Positions 47,434 through 57,301 of a DNA stretch of 64,000 nt are shown here, piece after piece. A program made the translations under genes and the position numbers. Below the pieces are notes generated by a model that did not search any database, was not told where the DNA came from, and saw only the letters and a program-made list of their open reading frames with translations. This DNA comes from Solibacillus sp. FSL R7-0668 (lineage in GTDB: Bacteria; Bacillota; Bacilli; Bacillales_A; Planococcaceae): assembly GCF_038006205.1 (NCBI RefSeq), contig NZ_JBBOUU010000001.1:1118001-1182000 (forward strand), in the 5' to 3' direction. Position 1 is the first letter of the stretch, and each line of letters begins with the position of its first letter.

Positions 47434-47479
47434 TTAAAAAAATCACCTTTTCCGAATGAAATCATTGGAATAGGTGATT
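47434..47479 (-). terminator. Terminator for the small reverse-strand gene
   Basis: On the minus strand AATCACCT (47472-47479) pairs with AGGTGATT (47441-47448) with an inner TTCC/GGAA stem, followed by a run of T from the A tract at 47435-47442. Confidence 0.65.
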
Positions 47480-47515
47480 ATGATTGGTCTGAAATGAATG
47501 GATACTTTATAAAGA

Positions 47516-47626
47516 CTAAATTTCGTTTGGTTGTGGTTTTTTCTTCCACTTGATTCCGCTAGAAACGCAACCGAATGTTACGATTAATAATAGAACAAAT
47601 AATGAGTTGTGTAACCAATAAGGCAT
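47516..47626 (-). CDS. 36-residue predicted membrane peptide
   Basis: A 37-codon frame on the reverse strand starting with ATG at 47626. The peptide has one hydrophobic helix (SLFVLLLIVTFGC, residues 8-20) and a basic, proline-containing tail ending KKKPQPNEI. AAGGAG lies 7 nt upstream of the ATG, and a proper minus-strand terminator lies about 35 bp after the stop, so it has all the parts of a real gene. Short single-helix proteins of this kind are common in Bacillales and often regulate membrane proteins, but I do not recognise this one. The Cys at residue 20 does not fit a standard lipobox. Confidence 0.6.
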   Translation of the reverse strand: MPYWLHNSLFVLLLIVTFGCVSSGIKWKKKPQPNEI

Positions 47627-47864
47627 AGAAATGCTCCTTTTCTATTGAATTGCTTGCATTTATGGTGATTAGTTATTATTTTAGTATATTAATACGAATT
47701 CATCTATTAATCAAGCAATAGGCTTTTGGATTGAGATGAACTATTCTAATCCGTATCCTCTTTTATGGTAGTTGCATCATTTCTTAGTGTTAAAAATTTG
47801 ATTTTTTGATTATTATCATGAGATTGGGGTAATAACTTTTAATGGTGTGTGGGAGGCGAATTAG

Positions 47865-48341
47865 GTGAAAATAAATCATTTAAGTGAAAAAATGGCTAAC
47901 TTATCGGTTGTAGAGGTGCCAGATGGTGTTATCGGAAGCATTCATCGATTTAGAAATTATGATCCGACTCGAATTATTCATTATGAATTAAAGGAGAATC
48001 GTTTATTTTTATTTATGGATGAAGAAAAGCGTCTTGAGGCAATGACTGAATTTCGTAGTACATTGGAGGCCTTTCACTATGAGGTGGGGCGCGGTGTTCG
48101 TCCAGAAGTAGAAGCATTTTATCATTTTGATTATCAAGAGGATTTTACGGAATTAACATTTACCGTGGATCGGTTGGAATATGAACAAGACATTACAGCG
48201 GAAATGATTGAGATGAGCATTGTAGAGGATGCCATAAAATATCAGATTTATAGTAGGAAGCCTATTCGTGTTCAAGTTACCTATATTGATTATGCAACGA
48301 AGCGGGTTTTTGAACAGCGGAATTACCCGGTGACAAGGTGA
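47865..48341 (+). CDS. Conserved-looking protein of unknown function
   Basis: A 158-residue acidic cytoplasmic protein, beginning with GTG after GGGAGG. It has no signal peptide, membrane helix or motif that I recognise. Charged strands such as RIIHYELKENRLFLFMDEEKR and ITAEMIEMSIVEDAIKYQIY suggest an alpha/beta fold. It stands alone between mtaB and deoC. About 235 bp upstream are AT-rich with no clear promoter. Confidence 0.7.
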   Translation: MKINHLSEKMANLSVVEVPDGVIGSIHRFRNYDPTRIIHYELKENRLFLFMDEEKRLEAMTEFRSTLEAFHYEVGRGVRPEVEAFYHFDYQEDFTELTFTVDRLEYEQDITAEMIEMSIVEDAIKYQIYSRKPIRVQVTYIDYATKRVFEQRNYPVTR

Positions 48342-48461
48342 TGGGTAGAAGCGTTTTGAATGCGAAATAAATTAAGTTGTCTAATAATTTATCTCTTTTT
48401 AATATCGTGCTAAACTATAGAGGTACGTACAACTATTACAATGTAAAGGGAGTAATTCAAT

Positions 48462-49130
48462 ATGACTCAAAACTATGCAGCAATGATTGATCACACATTA
48501 TTAAAGGCGGAATCTACCCAAAAGCAAGTAGAGCAAATTTGTGCAGAAGCAAAACAATACAGCTTTGCATCTGTATGTGTTAATCCAACTTGGGTGAAAT
48601 TTAGCGCGCAGCAATTAGCTGGTACAGAAGTAAAGGTATGTACAGTAATTGGCTTCCCTTTAGGTGCGAATACTTCGGCTGTAAAGGCATTTGAAACAAA
48701 AGATGCAATCGCAAATGGCGCTGGCGAAATTGATATGGTCATTAATATTGGTGCTTTAAAAGAAGGGAACTTTGATTTAGTTCGCGATGACATTAAAGCG
48801 GTAGTAAATGCAGCAAATGGTACACTTGTAAAAGTAATTATCGAAACATGCCTATTGACGAATGAGGAGAAGGTAAAAGCATGTGAATTAGCAGTTGAAG
48901 CGGGTGCTGATTTCGTAAAAACGTCTACTGGTTTCTCAACGGGTGGCGCAACAGCTGAAGACATCGCATTAATGCGTAAAACAGTAGGCCCAGACCTTGG
49001 TGTAAAAGCTTCTGGTGGCGTTCGTAGTTTAGAAGATATGCAAGCAATGATTGAGAATGGTGCAACTCGTATTGGTGCTTCTTCGGGTGTTGCTATTATG
49101 AATGGATTAAAGTCAAATTCTAACTATTAA
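48462..49130 (+). CDS. deoC: Deoxyribose-phosphate aldolase
   Basis: Class I aldolase of 222 residues cleaving 2-deoxyribose-5-phosphate to acetaldehyde and glyceraldehyde-3-phosphate in deoxynucleoside catabolism. The Schiff-base Lys153 is in [16 protein letters not shown]; Asp91 ([11 protein letters not shown]) and Lys182 ([11 protein letters not shown]) complete the relay. AAGGGAG precedes the ATG. It stands alone here, without the deoR-nupC-pdp partners of the B. subtilis operon; the cytidine deaminase gene cdd lies 9 kb away in its usual place. Confidence 0.96.
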   Translation: MTQNYAAMIDHTLLKAESTQKQVEQICAEAKQYSFASVCVNPTWVKFSAQQLAGTEVKVCTVIGFPLGANTSAVKAFETKDAIANGAGEIDMVINIGALKEGNFDLVRDDIKAVVNAANGTLVKVIIETCLLTNEEKVKACELAVEAGADFVKTSTGFSTGGATAEDIALMRKTVGPDLGVKASGGVRSLEDMQAMIENGATRIGASSGVAIMNGLKSNSNY

Positions 49131-49145
49131 TTGTTATAGTTTCTG

Positions 49146-49174
49146 TTGACTCTTTTAGAACTTTACGTTATACT
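49146..49174 (+). promoter_or_regulatory. Sigma-A promoter of rpsU
   Basis: TTGACT (49146-49151), a 17-bp spacer and TATACT (49169-49174): one mismatch in each box and ideal spacing, about 65 bp before the rpsU start. Confidence 0.8.
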
Positions 49175-49240
49175 ACTTTAGTACACATTAGCTAGATGTT
49201 AATGTTGTATTGACGTGTGTTCGGAGGGAGGGAAAGAGAG

Positions 49241-49414
49241 ATGTCAAAAACTGTCGTTCGCAAAAACGAATCGCTTGAAGATGCTCTTCGTCGCTTCAAA
49301 CGTACTGTATCAAAATCAGGTACAATTCAAGAAGTTAGAAAGCGCGAGTTCTACGAAAAACCTAGCGTAAAACGTAAAAAGAAATCAGAAGCTGCACGTA
49401 AACGTAAGTGGTAA
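49241..49414 (+). CDS. rpsU: 30S ribosomal protein S21
   Basis: A 57-residue, strongly basic ribosomal protein of the small subunit: [20 protein letters not shown] and the Lys/Arg-rich tail ending ARKRKW. It helps in recognising the Shine-Dalgarno region. The start at 49241 follows GGAGGGAGGG; an in-frame GTG at 49217 lies upstream of that site. It has its own promoter and terminator. In B. subtilis yqeY follows rpsU; here it does not. Confidence 0.98.
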   Translation: MSKTVVRKNESLEDALRRFKRTVSKSGTIQEVRKREFYEKPSVKRKKKSEAARKRKW

Positions 49415-49479
49415 TTTCCCTGTAAAAACCCTACGTTCAAAACACGCAATTTTCAGATTCAATTGAGCAGATCAATGAT

Positions 49480-49520
49480 ATACCCCGCAGTTGCTTAGGC
49501 AATTAGCGGGGTATTTGTAT
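49480..49520 (+). terminator. Intrinsic terminator of rpsU
   Basis: ATACCCCGC (49480-49488) pairs with GCGGGGTAT (49506-49514), with an inner TTGC/GCAA stem, followed by TTGTATTATTT. Confidence 0.8.
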
Positions 49521-49695
49521 TATTTGAGCAGAGAATGCAGCTATAATATAGAAAAACACGTATAATTGAGAAATCAGCATAAATAGCTTGTAATTTTGAA
49601 TCATCGAACAAAAAACATTTTTTTGAAACTTTTTGCTTTTTGCCCCGTATAGTTACTGTACATAAAATTCCAAGCTAAAGAGAGGTGAATGAAAA

Positions 49696-51012
49696 ATGAA
49701 ACGAACAAAAATCGTCAGCTGGCTTTTTCTGATGGTCATGTCACTTGTCATAGTTTTTCCGTCAATAACAGCGTTCGCCAAAGGAACGGTTTATGAAATA
49801 TCTGTGAATGATGAAATTGAAATGGGGCTGCATGAATATTTAAAACGTGGCTTTCAAGAAGCTACAAATGCTGGTGCCGATACGATTATTCTCAATATGC
49901 ATACGCCGGGTGGTGCTATAGATGCTGCTGTAGAAATCGGGAGACTTATTGATTCCACAGATATTCCTGTCATCGCCTTTGTTAATACGAATGCGATTTC
50001 AGCTGGCGCATATATTGCACTACATGCCGATGAAATTTATATGATGCCTACTGCAACGATGGGATCTGCTGCGCCAATCGTTACATCAGGTAATACGGCT
50101 GGCGAGAAGGTGGAAAGCTACTGGTTAAAGGAAATGACAGCAGCTGCGCAAAGCTCGGACAACAACCGAAACCCAAAATATGCGCAGGCAATGGTTGTGG
50201 ATACAATTGATTTGCCAGAACTAAATCAGCCAGCGGGCAAATTACTAACCTTAACCGCACAAGAGGCTGAACAAGTAGGGTATTCAGAAGGAACCGTTTC
50301 GTCATTTGAGGCGCTCCTAAAAGAATTAAATTTGGCTGAAAGTGACATTGTGCAAGTTGAACAAACCTTCGCTGAAAAGCTAGCGCGTTTTATTACCAAT
50401 CCGATTATTGTCCCAATCTTATTGTCGATTGGTAGCATTGGTTTAGTTGTTGAATTGTATTCACCAGGCTTCGGAATTCCAGGTACAATGGGGCTAGCTG
50501 CGTTAGGGATGTTTTTCTTTGGACATATGGTTGCTGGATTTGCGGGCTATGAAACATTGGTTTTATTTGTAATAGGTTTGATTTTAATTGTCGCCGAGCT
50601 GGTTGTTCCGGGTGGGATTATTGGAATCATAGGTGGTGTATTAATCATCGGGAGTTTACTTTTTGCAGGGGAAAGCTTTGTCCATATGGCCTATTCGATT
50701 TTAATCGCAATGATTATTACTGGTATAGGAATGGTGATACTTATGAAATTCTTCGGGAAAAAGCTTCATCTGTTCAACCGTCTCGTATTAAGAGATGCGA
50801 CGACAACAGAAGAAGGCTATGTATCCAATACAAACCGAATTGAATTAATCGGCAAGCGAGGACAGTCTATTACGCCTTTACGTCCTTCTGGTACAATTGT
50901 ACTTGATGGGGAGCGTCTGGATGTCGTAACAGAAGGCAGCTATGTCGATGGTGGAAAAACAGTAGAAGTAATAAAAGTTGAAGGCTCGCGCATTGTTGTG
51001 CGGGAAATTTAA
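49696..51012 (+). CDS. NfeD-family membrane-bound ClpP-class serine protease
   Basis: A 438-residue protein (YqeZ-type) with a signal peptide ending near residue 28 (ITAFAKG), an extracytoplasmic ClpP-like protease domain with [16 protein letters not shown] and the catalytic Ser102 in [10 protein letters not shown] (a Lys near 138-145 is the likely base), four to five membrane helices at about 225-345, and a C-terminal OB-fold domain ([20 protein letters not shown]). It is always paired with a flotillin, encoded here 20 bp downstream. In B. subtilis the YqeZ-FloA pair belongs to the sigma-W regulon and helps resist sublancin; I could not locate a sigma-W promoter with confidence. Confidence 0.92.
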   Translation: MKRTKIVSWLFLMVMSLVIVFPSITAFAKGTVYEISVNDEIEMGLHEYLKRGFQEATNAGADTIILNMHTPGGAIDAAVEIGRLIDSTDIPVIAFVNTNAISAGAYIALHADEIYMMPTATMGSAAPIVTSGNTAGEKVESYWLKEMTAAAQSSDNNRNPKYAQAMVVDTIDLPELNQPAGKLLTLTAQEAEQVGYSEGTVSSFEALLKELNLAESDIVQVEQTFAEKLARFITNPIIVPILLSIGSIGLVVELYSPGFGIPGTMGLAALGMFFFGHMVAGFAGYETLVLFVIGLILIVAELVVPGGIIGIIGGVLIIGSLLFAGESFVHMAYSILIAMIITGIGMVILMKFFGKKLHLFNRLVLRDATTTEEGYVSNTNRIELIGKRGQSITPLRPSGTIVLDGERLDVVTEGSYVDGGKTVEVIKVEGSRIVVREI

Positions 51013-51032
51013 AGAAAAGGTGGAGAAATAGT

Positions 51033-52034
51033 ATGGCATTTGATGCAGGAGCAATATCGTTAATCATTGGAATTGTCATTGTCTTTCTTATTTTAGCAGT
51101 TTTCTTCACATTTGTTCCAGTTGCACTATGGATTAGTGCACTGGCAGCAGGTGTAAGAGTAAGTATTTTCACATTAATCGGGATGCGCTTACGTCGCGTA
51201 ATTCCTTCACGTATCGTGAATCCGTTAATTAAAGCGCATAAGGCGGGTATAGAAGTATCCATCAACCAATTAGAGTCTCACTATTTAGCGGGTGGTAATG
51301 TTGACCGCGTTGTCAATGCATTAATCGCTGCGCACCGTGCTAATATTGAATTAAGCTTTGAGCGTGCGGCAGCGATTGACTTAGCAGGACGTGACGTTTT
51401 AGAGGCTGTACAAATGTCAGTCAATCCAAAAGTAATTGAAACACCATTTATTGCCGGTGTTGCAATGAACGGGATTGAAGTAAAGGCAAAGGCACGTATT
51501 ACAGTTCGTGCAAATCTAGATCGTTTAGTAGGTGGTGCGGGTGAAGAAACAATTGTAGCCCGTGTTGGTGAAGGGATTGTCTCAACTTTAGGTAGTTCGG
51601 AATCCCATTCAAAAGTATTAGAAAACCCAGATTTAATTTCTCAAACGGTGCTAGCAAAAGGATTAGACTCGGGTACTGCGTTTGAAATCTTATCTATCGA
51701 TATCGCGGACGTTGATATCGGTAAAAACATCGGTGCGGAATTACAAATTGAGCAAGCACAGGCTGATAAAAATATTGCTCAAGCAAAAGCAGAAGAGCGT
51801 CGCGCAATGGCTGTTGCCAATGAACAGGAAATGGTCGCACGCGTTCAGGAAATGAAGGCGAAAGTAGTAGAAGCAGAAGCGGAAGTACCAATGGCATTAG
51901 CAGAGGCATTGCGTTCAGGTAACTTTGGCATTATGGATTACATGAATTATAAAAATATTCAAGCGGATACATCAATGCGTGATTCGATTTCAAAAGCTTC
52001 AAATACGGACACTCAAGATCCGAAAAACAAATAA
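51033..52034 (+). CDS. floA: Flotillin-like protein FloA
   Basis: A 333-residue scaffold of functional membrane microdomains. A hydrophobic membrane-embedded hairpin at residues 8-45 is followed by a PHB/SPFH-type domain and an Ala/Glu-rich coiled region ([21 protein letters not shown], then [20 protein letters not shown]). It matches the B. subtilis YqfA form, not YuaG/FloT. AAGGTGGAG precedes the ATG. It is co-transcribed with the NfeD gene upstream and probably with the next gene. Confidence 0.95.
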   Translation: MAFDAGAISLIIGIVIVFLILAVFFTFVPVALWISALAAGVRVSIFTLIGMRLRRVIPSRIVNPLIKAHKAGIEVSINQLESHYLAGGNVDRVVNALIAAHRANIELSFERAAAIDLAGRDVLEAVQMSVNPKVIETPFIAGVAMNGIEVKAKARITVRANLDRLVGGAGEETIVARVGEGIVSTLGSSESHSKVLENPDLISQTVLAKGLDSGTAFEILSIDIADVDIGKNIGAELQIEQAQADKNIAQAKAEERRAMAVANEQEMVARVQEMKAKVVEAEAEVPMALAEALRSGNFGIMDYMNYKNIQADTSMRDSISKASNTDTQDPKNK

Positions 52035-52057
52035 TCGAGGAAGGGAGTGAGCACTAA

Positions 52058-52531
52058 ATGGAAGCGTTAATTATTGCAATTGTTATCGGTATTATTAGCT
52101 CAATATTTAAGGATAAAAACCAAAAACAGCAACCTAATAAAAAGCCGACAAATCAAATGCCGCCATTTAGCAGTCAACCTGCTCCTCGAAAGCAAGAAAC
52201 ACGACTAGATCCAAAGCAACAAGATCGTCCAAGAACATTGGAGGACTTTGCGAATGAAGTATTTGGTCAGTTAAATGAAAAATCAAAGCCGGTTATGCAG
52301 AAGATGGAGCCACCTCTTGAGGTCGTGTTACCACAAGAAGTTACAACGCCAAAAATTGAAGAACGATCAAAAATGGCAGCATCTCCGCGTAAGTTGACAG
52401 AGCGTCCAATTGTTGAAAAGCTCAAGCAACAATCCGAAGGGCTACAAATTGTGCCACAAAATAATAAACAGCTTATGCAGGCAATCATTATGACTGAAGT
52501 ACTAGGACCGCCTAAAGCGCGGCGAAAATAA
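52058..52531 (+). CDS. Small membrane protein of the floA operon, unknown function
   Basis: A 157-residue protein with one N-terminal membrane helix (EALIIAIVIGIISSIF), a long, polar, probably disordered middle rich in Gln, Pro and Lys, and a short conserved-looking C-terminal helix QLMQAIIMTEVLGPPKARR. It follows floA by 23 bp and ends in a terminator. It occupies the place of yqfB in B. subtilis, but I cannot confirm homology. A role as accessory to the NfeD-flotillin pair is inference. Confidence 0.75.
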   Translation: MEALIIAIVIGIISSIFKDKNQKQQPNKKPTNQMPPFSSQPAPRKQETRLDPKQQDRPRTLEDFANEVFGQLNEKSKPVMQKMEPPLEVVLPQEVTTPKIEERSKMAASPRKLTERPIVEKLKQQSEGLQIVPQNNKQLMQAIIMTEVLGPPKARRK

Positions 52532-52538
52532 TAGCAGG

Positions 52539-52577
52539 GGGGCATCCGGAAAGTGATTTCCAGGATGCCTCTTTTTT
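52539..52577 (+). terminator. Terminator of the nfeD-floA operon
   Basis: GGCATCCGGAAA (52541-52552) pairs with TTTCCAGGATGCC (52557-52569) with one bulge, followed by a run of six T. Confidence 0.8.
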
Positions 52578-52655
52578 AAAACGGCTAGCAAAAACGGTCA
52601 TGTATGCTCATGTCCCTTTTCATCACGGCATATAGTGCATAAAGGGGGCAATTTT

Positions 52656-52889
52656 TTGAAAAAATTATTCGAAGTACCAAATATGTTGACGATGAAGCAA
52701 TTTGAGCGGCTTCGATTTGATGGCATGTACGAGCTTGAACAAATTTCTGAGCAACAATATGCATGTCAGACAGATCGTTTTCACATATTAATTGAAGCGA
52801 AGAAAATCCATGTGCAGCATTTATTTGATTCAGGGTTTTTATTAGACTGTGAATCCTTACAAAAACTTGTAATTGAGCGCATATCATGA
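52656..52889 (+). CDS. yqfC: YqfC-family sporulation protein
   Basis: A 77-residue protein in the conserved place before yqfD. YqfC proteins are made under sigma-E in the mother cell. VPNMLTMKQFERLRFDGMYEL and the closing strand FLLDCESLQKLVIERIS fit the family pattern only moderately, and assignment relies mainly on size and synteny. A TTG start at 52656 is chosen because AAAGGGGG lies about 9 nt upstream; an in-frame ATG at 52635 lies before that site. The stop overlaps the start of yqfD by 4 bp. Confidence 0.68.
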   Translation: MKKLFEVPNMLTMKQFERLRFDGMYELEQISEQQYACQTDRFHILIEAKKIHVQHLFDSGFLLDCESLQKLVIERIS

Positions 52890-53989
52890 TGAATCATCAA
52901 ATAGTGATTATTTCGGTAAAACAAAATGAACGTGCTACGAAGTTTTTGCAACAATTAAAAGCACAGCATATTCCAATACGCAAGCTAGCATTTTCAAAAG
53001 GGCAAGCATCGTTCGAAATGGATGTGCAGCATTTACGGGCAGTCCGGAAAATTCGAAAACGCTATGCTGTAAAATTAACGATTCACTACAAGTCACCGCA
53101 TAAAATTTTGCAAAGAGATGGGACTACACTTTTTGGATTATTGCTACTGATCATTGTTCCGATTTTATTGGCGCAATTTATTTGGCGGGTAGAGGTGGAT
53201 GCCGATACAATAGAATTATCAGACGAGATAGACCAGTATTTGCAAAGTGAGATGAATTTAACATTACCAATGTTAAAGCGTCAATTTTATTCAGATCGGG
53301 ATTTACGCCAACAGCTAATGGAACAGTTTCGACAATTTTCTTGGGTACATATTACAAAGCAGGGAAGTAGCGTGACGCTCACACCACAATTAGCACCAAA
53401 GGAAACGATCTCACTAAAGCAAAGCATGAATCAACATTTAATTGCATCGAATAGTGGTGTAATAACACATTTTGATATTGAGCGCGGTGTTCGGAAAGTA
53501 GAGCCGAATATGACTGTTTATAAAGGGGATACATTAGTATCAGGTGTGTTAATGCGAGATGACGAGGTATTTGTTGTTGGTGCACAAGGTGAGGTTTATG
53601 CAGATTATTGGCTAGAAACGACATTTTCCATTCCAAAAAAGGTACAGATGCAGGTGCTCGATGAAATTTACTGGGATTTGGAGATTAATTGGAATCAACT
53701 GGTCGAGAGCTGGAATGGCATGTCACTAGCTCCATTGAAGTCACTTGTTGCATATACGCCATCACGTGTCTTTCATAAAAAAACAGAAACCATTAGCGAA
53801 AATGATATTGAAAAAGTAATTTTACCCTTATTACATGAAAAAATGATTCGATCCTTGCCACTTAAATCTACAATAAAATCGGAAAAACTTTTGCACGTCT
53901 ATGCTGATGATGATACAGTAAAGGGGAAAGTCCTATATTTGGTAAATGAAAATATTGCAACACCACGTCCAATTCACCAAGGAGAATGA
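52886..53989 (+). CDS. yqfD: Sporulation protein YqfD
   Basis: A 367-residue membrane protein made in the mother cell during sporulation, of uncertain function. An N-terminal domain (IVIISVKQNERATKFLQQLK and the later SFEMDVQHLRAVRKI) precedes a transmembrane helix at about 85-105 (FGLLLLIIVPILLAQFIW), then an extracytoplasmic region that includes a lipoyl-like segment VYKGDTLVSGVLMRDDEVFVVGAQGEV. Length and order with yqfC and phoH match Bacillus, which supports the call strongly. It overlaps yqfC by 4 bp, and phoH starts 2 bp after it. Confidence 0.85.
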   Translation: MMNHQIVIISVKQNERATKFLQQLKAQHIPIRKLAFSKGQASFEMDVQHLRAVRKIRKRYAVKLTIHYKSPHKILQRDGTTLFGLLLLIIVPILLAQFIWRVEVDADTIELSDEIDQYLQSEMNLTLPMLKRQFYSDRDLRQQLMEQFRQFSWVHITKQGSSVTLTPQLAPKETISLKQSMNQHLIASNSGVITHFDIERGVRKVEPNMTVYKGDTLVSGVLMRDDEVFVVGAQGEVYADYWLETTFSIPKKVQMQVLDEIYWDLEINWNQLVESWNGMSLAPLKSLVAYTPSRVFHKKTETISENDIEKVILPLLHEKMIRSLPLKSTIKSEKLLHVYADDDTVKGKVLYLVNENIATPRPIHQGE

Positions 53990-53991
53990 GT

Positions 53992-54951
53992 ATGTCACAA
54001 AAATATATTGAGCTTCAAATCGACAATCCAAATGAAGCGGTCATGCTATTGGGAATGTCCGATGCAAATATAACATTAATCGAAGAAACGTACGGCGTTC
54101 AAATCATTACACGCGGTGAAGTGATTCAAATCGCGGGTGAAGATGAAGCAAATAAAAAGCATGCCTATGACGTATTAGAAGCGTTGTTGAAAGTCATCCG
54201 TAAAAACATTAATATTGACCAACGTGACGTCGCTACGGCTATTGAAATGGCGAATAAAGGCACGATTGAATATTATGCAGAGCTTTATGATGAAGAAATT
54301 GCGCGCAATACAAAAGGCAAGCCCATTCGTGCAAAAACGATTGGACAACGTGAATATATCCGTGCGATTCGCCATAAGGATTTAATTTTTGGCATCGGCC
54401 CAGCAGGTACAGGGAAAACATATTTAGCTGTTGTTATGGCAACACAGGCTTTGAAAAATGGTCATGTAAAGCGCATTATTTTAACGCGTCCAGCAGTGGA
54501 AGCGGGGGAATCACTCGGATTCTTACCGGGTGATCTAAAGGAAAAGGTAGATCCTTATTTACGTCCGTTATATGACGCACTCCATGATATTTACGGTCAG
54601 GAGCAAACACAGCGCCTTATTGAGCGTGGGACAATTGAAATTGCGCCGCTAGCATATATGCGCGGTCGTACGTTAGATGATGCTTTTGTTATTTTAGATG
54701 AAGCGCAAAACACAACACATCAGCAAATGAAAATGTTTTTAACGCGATTAGGCTTTGGCTCGAAAATGGTCATCACAGGCGATAAAACGCAAATTGATTT
54801 ACCGAAAAATACGGAATCGGGTTTAATAATTGCAGAGCGTACATTAAAGTATGTAAAAGATATCCACTTCCAAATTTTAGAACAGGGTGATGTGGTAAGA
54901 CACCCGTTAGTAGCAAAAGTCATTCAAGCCTACTCGGAACAAGAGTTATAA
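53992..54951 (+). CDS. phoH: PhoH-like ATPase
   Basis: A 319-residue P-loop ATPase of the helicase superfamily 1-like PhoH family, probably acting on RNA; it usually lies beside ybeY. An N-terminal KH-like region (DNPNEAVMLLGMSDANITLIE) precedes Walker A FGIGPAGTGKTYLAVV and Walker B DDAFVILDEAQNTTHQQMKMF. The ATG at 53992 with AGGAG 7 nt upstream is preferred; the ATG at 53986 overlaps the ribosome site. A terminator follows. Confidence 0.95.
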   Translation: MSQKYIELQIDNPNEAVMLLGMSDANITLIEETYGVQIITRGEVIQIAGEDEANKKHAYDVLEALLKVIRKNINIDQRDVATAIEMANKGTIEYYAELYDEEIARNTKGKPIRAKTIGQREYIRAIRHKDLIFGIGPAGTGKTYLAVVMATQALKNGHVKRIILTRPAVEAGESLGFLPGDLKEKVDPYLRPLYDALHDIYGQEQTQRLIERGTIEIAPLAYMRGRTLDDAFVILDEAQNTTHQQMKMFLTRLGFGSKMVITGDKTQIDLPKNTESGLIIAERTLKYVKDIHFQILEQGDVVRHPLVAKVIQAYSEQEL

Positions 54952-54955
54952 AATC

Positions 54956-54988
54956 AACCACCCAATCAAAATGAGTTGGGTGGTTTTT
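54956..54988 (+). terminator. Intrinsic terminator of phoH
   Basis: AACCACCCA (54956-54964) pairs with TGGGTGGTT (54977-54985), 12-nt loop, T tract. Confidence 0.85.
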
Positions 54989-55177
54989 AATTTGCCTCCG
55001 TAGCCTTTTCTTGAAAGATAAACAAAGTGACAGATACAAAAGTCCTGATTAATTTTTAAGTAAGATAGTGACTTCCAACCACTGAATGCAATAATTTAAA
55101 AAACATACACGCTTTTCTTCAACAGTGCGGAATAAATTTGTTAGAATAATAACGATAGAGAAAAATGGAGGTGCATG

Positions 55178-57283
55178 ATGAAAGAAAAATTAAACAAGCT
55201 CATCCAGCTCATTAGTTTTCGTACGTTATTGATTATTGTTTTATCAATAACTGCTGTCCTACAATTTTCATTGATGGTTGAAAATGTACGTGGGGTTACA
55301 TATGATATACAGTTGACAGAATTATCGCCAGAAACGATTCGTTCAATGAAAACAATTGAAGATACGGCAAAAACTGAAATAGATAAGGAACATGCAGAAG
55401 AGGCTGTTGAACCTGTTTATGTTTTTGATGAGGATATACCGAATCATCGTGCCACATTTGTTACGACGATTTTTGATATTGTGTTAGAGGCAAAAAAGAA
55501 AATCGAAGAAAATGGTGAGTACACGCAGGAAGAGCAAGTGGATTTATTGCGTGAAGATTTTAAAAAGATATTTGAAAATCAGCAATCGTTAACCATTTCG
55601 GATGCACAGCTAAAAAATCTATTAGCTGCAACAAAGGAGCAAATTGAAGCGACGCGTGACACACTAGCATCTTTAGTAGAAGCCAACTTAGACCGTCCGT
55701 TACGTAAAGAAAATTTAATCACGTATCGCAATGAAATCGAAAGTAAAATTCGTCAGCAACTAGCGATTTTAGACAGTTTAATGAGTGTTGCGGTGATTGT
55801 TGGTCGTGCAGCAGTTGTTGAAACTGAAATTCTAGATGAAGAGAAAACAGTCGTAGCCAAACAGCAAGCACGTGAGGCAGTAGAGCCGACGCGGATTTTG
55901 CAGGGACAAATTATTGTACAAGAGGGCGAAGTTATTACACGTGAAATTTATCGCCAGCTTGAGCTGTTAGGCATGCTTGACAATAAAGTATCCATCAAGC
56001 CGATTATTGGTCTTTTATTCTTAATTTTATTGCAAATGGCATTTTTATTTGTACTATTTGATCGTTCAAAAAAAGAAGTATCAAAAAAACGAAAAGATTT
56101 ATTTGTGACGGTCATTGTTTATGCGGTTGCACTTGTGACGATGAAGATTATTGGATTAATTGCAGCCAATTTTGATGTCATGTTGGCATTTATTTACCCG
56201 TCAGCGATGGCGACAATGCTCGTTCGTATTTTAACGAATGAAAAGGCCGCAAGTATCGTAACGGTCATTACAGCAGCATCCGCGGGAATCATCTTCCATG
56301 AGGGCTATGCGGCGGTGTTACAAATGGATGCGGCGCTGTATATTTTATTTGGTGGCTTTGCCGCATTAATCTTTATGCGTAGCTTCGAAAAGCGTTCGGA
56401 TATTTTACAGGCTGTCGCAATTATTACACTCGTAAATGTGATCTTTATTGCCTTTTATTTATTGATGTCGCAATCTGGCTATCAATTCAAAGAAATTTCC
56501 TTTTATCTTGCAGCGGCGATTATTTCAGGGCTATTATCTGGTGCACTAACGATGGGGCTGTTACCGTATTTTGAGTCGGCCTTTGGCATTTTATCGACGA
56601 TGCGCCTAATTGAGTTATCGAACCCGAATCATCCATTATTGAAAAAAGTATTAACTGAAACACCGGGTACGTATCATCATAGTATTATGGTCGCGAATTT
56701 AGCGGAGGCTGCATGTGAGGCGATTGGTGCGGATGGCTTGCTTGCGCGTGTTGGTTGCTATTATCATGATGTAGGGAAAACGCGCAGACCGCTGTTTTTT
56801 ATCGAAAATCAAATGGGCACAAACCCACATGATTCATTACCACCTGAAAGTAGTGCGGAAATTATTATCGCGCATACAACAGACGGTGCAGAGCTACTGC
56901 GTAAATATAAAATGCCACAAGAGATTATTGATATTTGCTTGCAGCACCATGGGACAAGCTTACTAAAGTTCTTCCTGTTTAAAGCAAAAGAAGAAGGGAA
57001 ACAATTGGATGAAAATACATTCCGTTACCCTGGACCGAAGCCACAAACAAAGGAAGCGGCCATTATTAGTGTAGCGGATAGTGTAGAGGCAGCAGTGCGT
57101 TCGATGAAAGAGCCAAATGCGCAAAAAATTCAAAAGCTTGTGCAGTCGATTATTCAAGACCGTGTACAAGATGATCAATTTGATGAATGCGATATTTCAT
57201 TAAAGGAATTAAAAATGATTGAAGATGTATTATGTGAGACATTGAATGGGACGTTCCACTCGCGAATTGAATATCCAAAATAG
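55178..57283 (+). CDS. pgpH: Cyclic-di-AMP phosphodiesterase PgpH (7TMR-HDED/HD)
   Basis: A 701-residue membrane enzyme that hydrolyses c-di-AMP. A first membrane helix (residues about 15-30) is followed by an extracytoplasmic 7TMR-HDED domain (to about 265), seven helices (about 272-480), and a cytoplasmic HD domain with HHSIMVANLAEAACEA and GCYYHDVGKTRRP carrying the metal His-Asp pair, then the helix IISVADSVEAAVRS. GGAGG lies 6 nt before the ATG at 55178 (3 nt before that at 55175). It corresponds to YqfF and is followed by ybeY as usual. Confidence 0.95.
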   Translation: MKEKLNKLIQLISFRTLLIIVLSITAVLQFSLMVENVRGVTYDIQLTELSPETIRSMKTIEDTAKTEIDKEHAEEAVEPVYVFDEDIPNHRATFVTTIFDIVLEAKKKIEENGEYTQEEQVDLLREDFKKIFENQQSLTISDAQLKNLLAATKEQIEATRDTLASLVEANLDRPLRKENLITYRNEIESKIRQQLAILDSLMSVAVIVGRAAVVETEILDEEKTVVAKQQAREAVEPTRILQGQIIVQEGEVITREIYRQLELLGMLDNKVSIKPIIGLLFLILLQMAFLFVLFDRSKKEVSKKRKDLFVTVIVYAVALVTMKIIGLIAANFDVMLAFIYPSAMATMLVRILTNEKAASIVTVITAASAGIIFHEGYAAVLQMDAALYILFGGFAALIFMRSFEKRSDILQAVAIITLVNVIFIAFYLLMSQSGYQFKEISFYLAAAIISGLLSGALTMGLLPYFESAFGILSTMRLIELSNPNHPLLKKVLTETPGTYHHSIMVANLAEAACEAIGADGLLARVGCYYHDVGKTRRPLFFIENQMGTNPHDSLPPESSAEIIIAHTTDGAELLRKYKMPQEIIDICLQHHGTSLLKFFLFKAKEEGKQLDENTFRYPGPKPQTKEAAIISVADSVEAAVRSMKEPNAQKIQKLVQSIIQDRVQDDQFDECDISLKELKMIEDVLCETLNGTFHSRIEYPK

Positions 57284-57301
57284 TTGTAGGAGGGGACAAG
57301 C

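Noticed and set aside
47800-47830. Fur/PerR-like palindrome TGATTATTATCA before the gene at 47865.
   Set aside because: It does not fit the 7-1-7 spacing of a Fur box, and AT-rich palindromes are expected by chance here.
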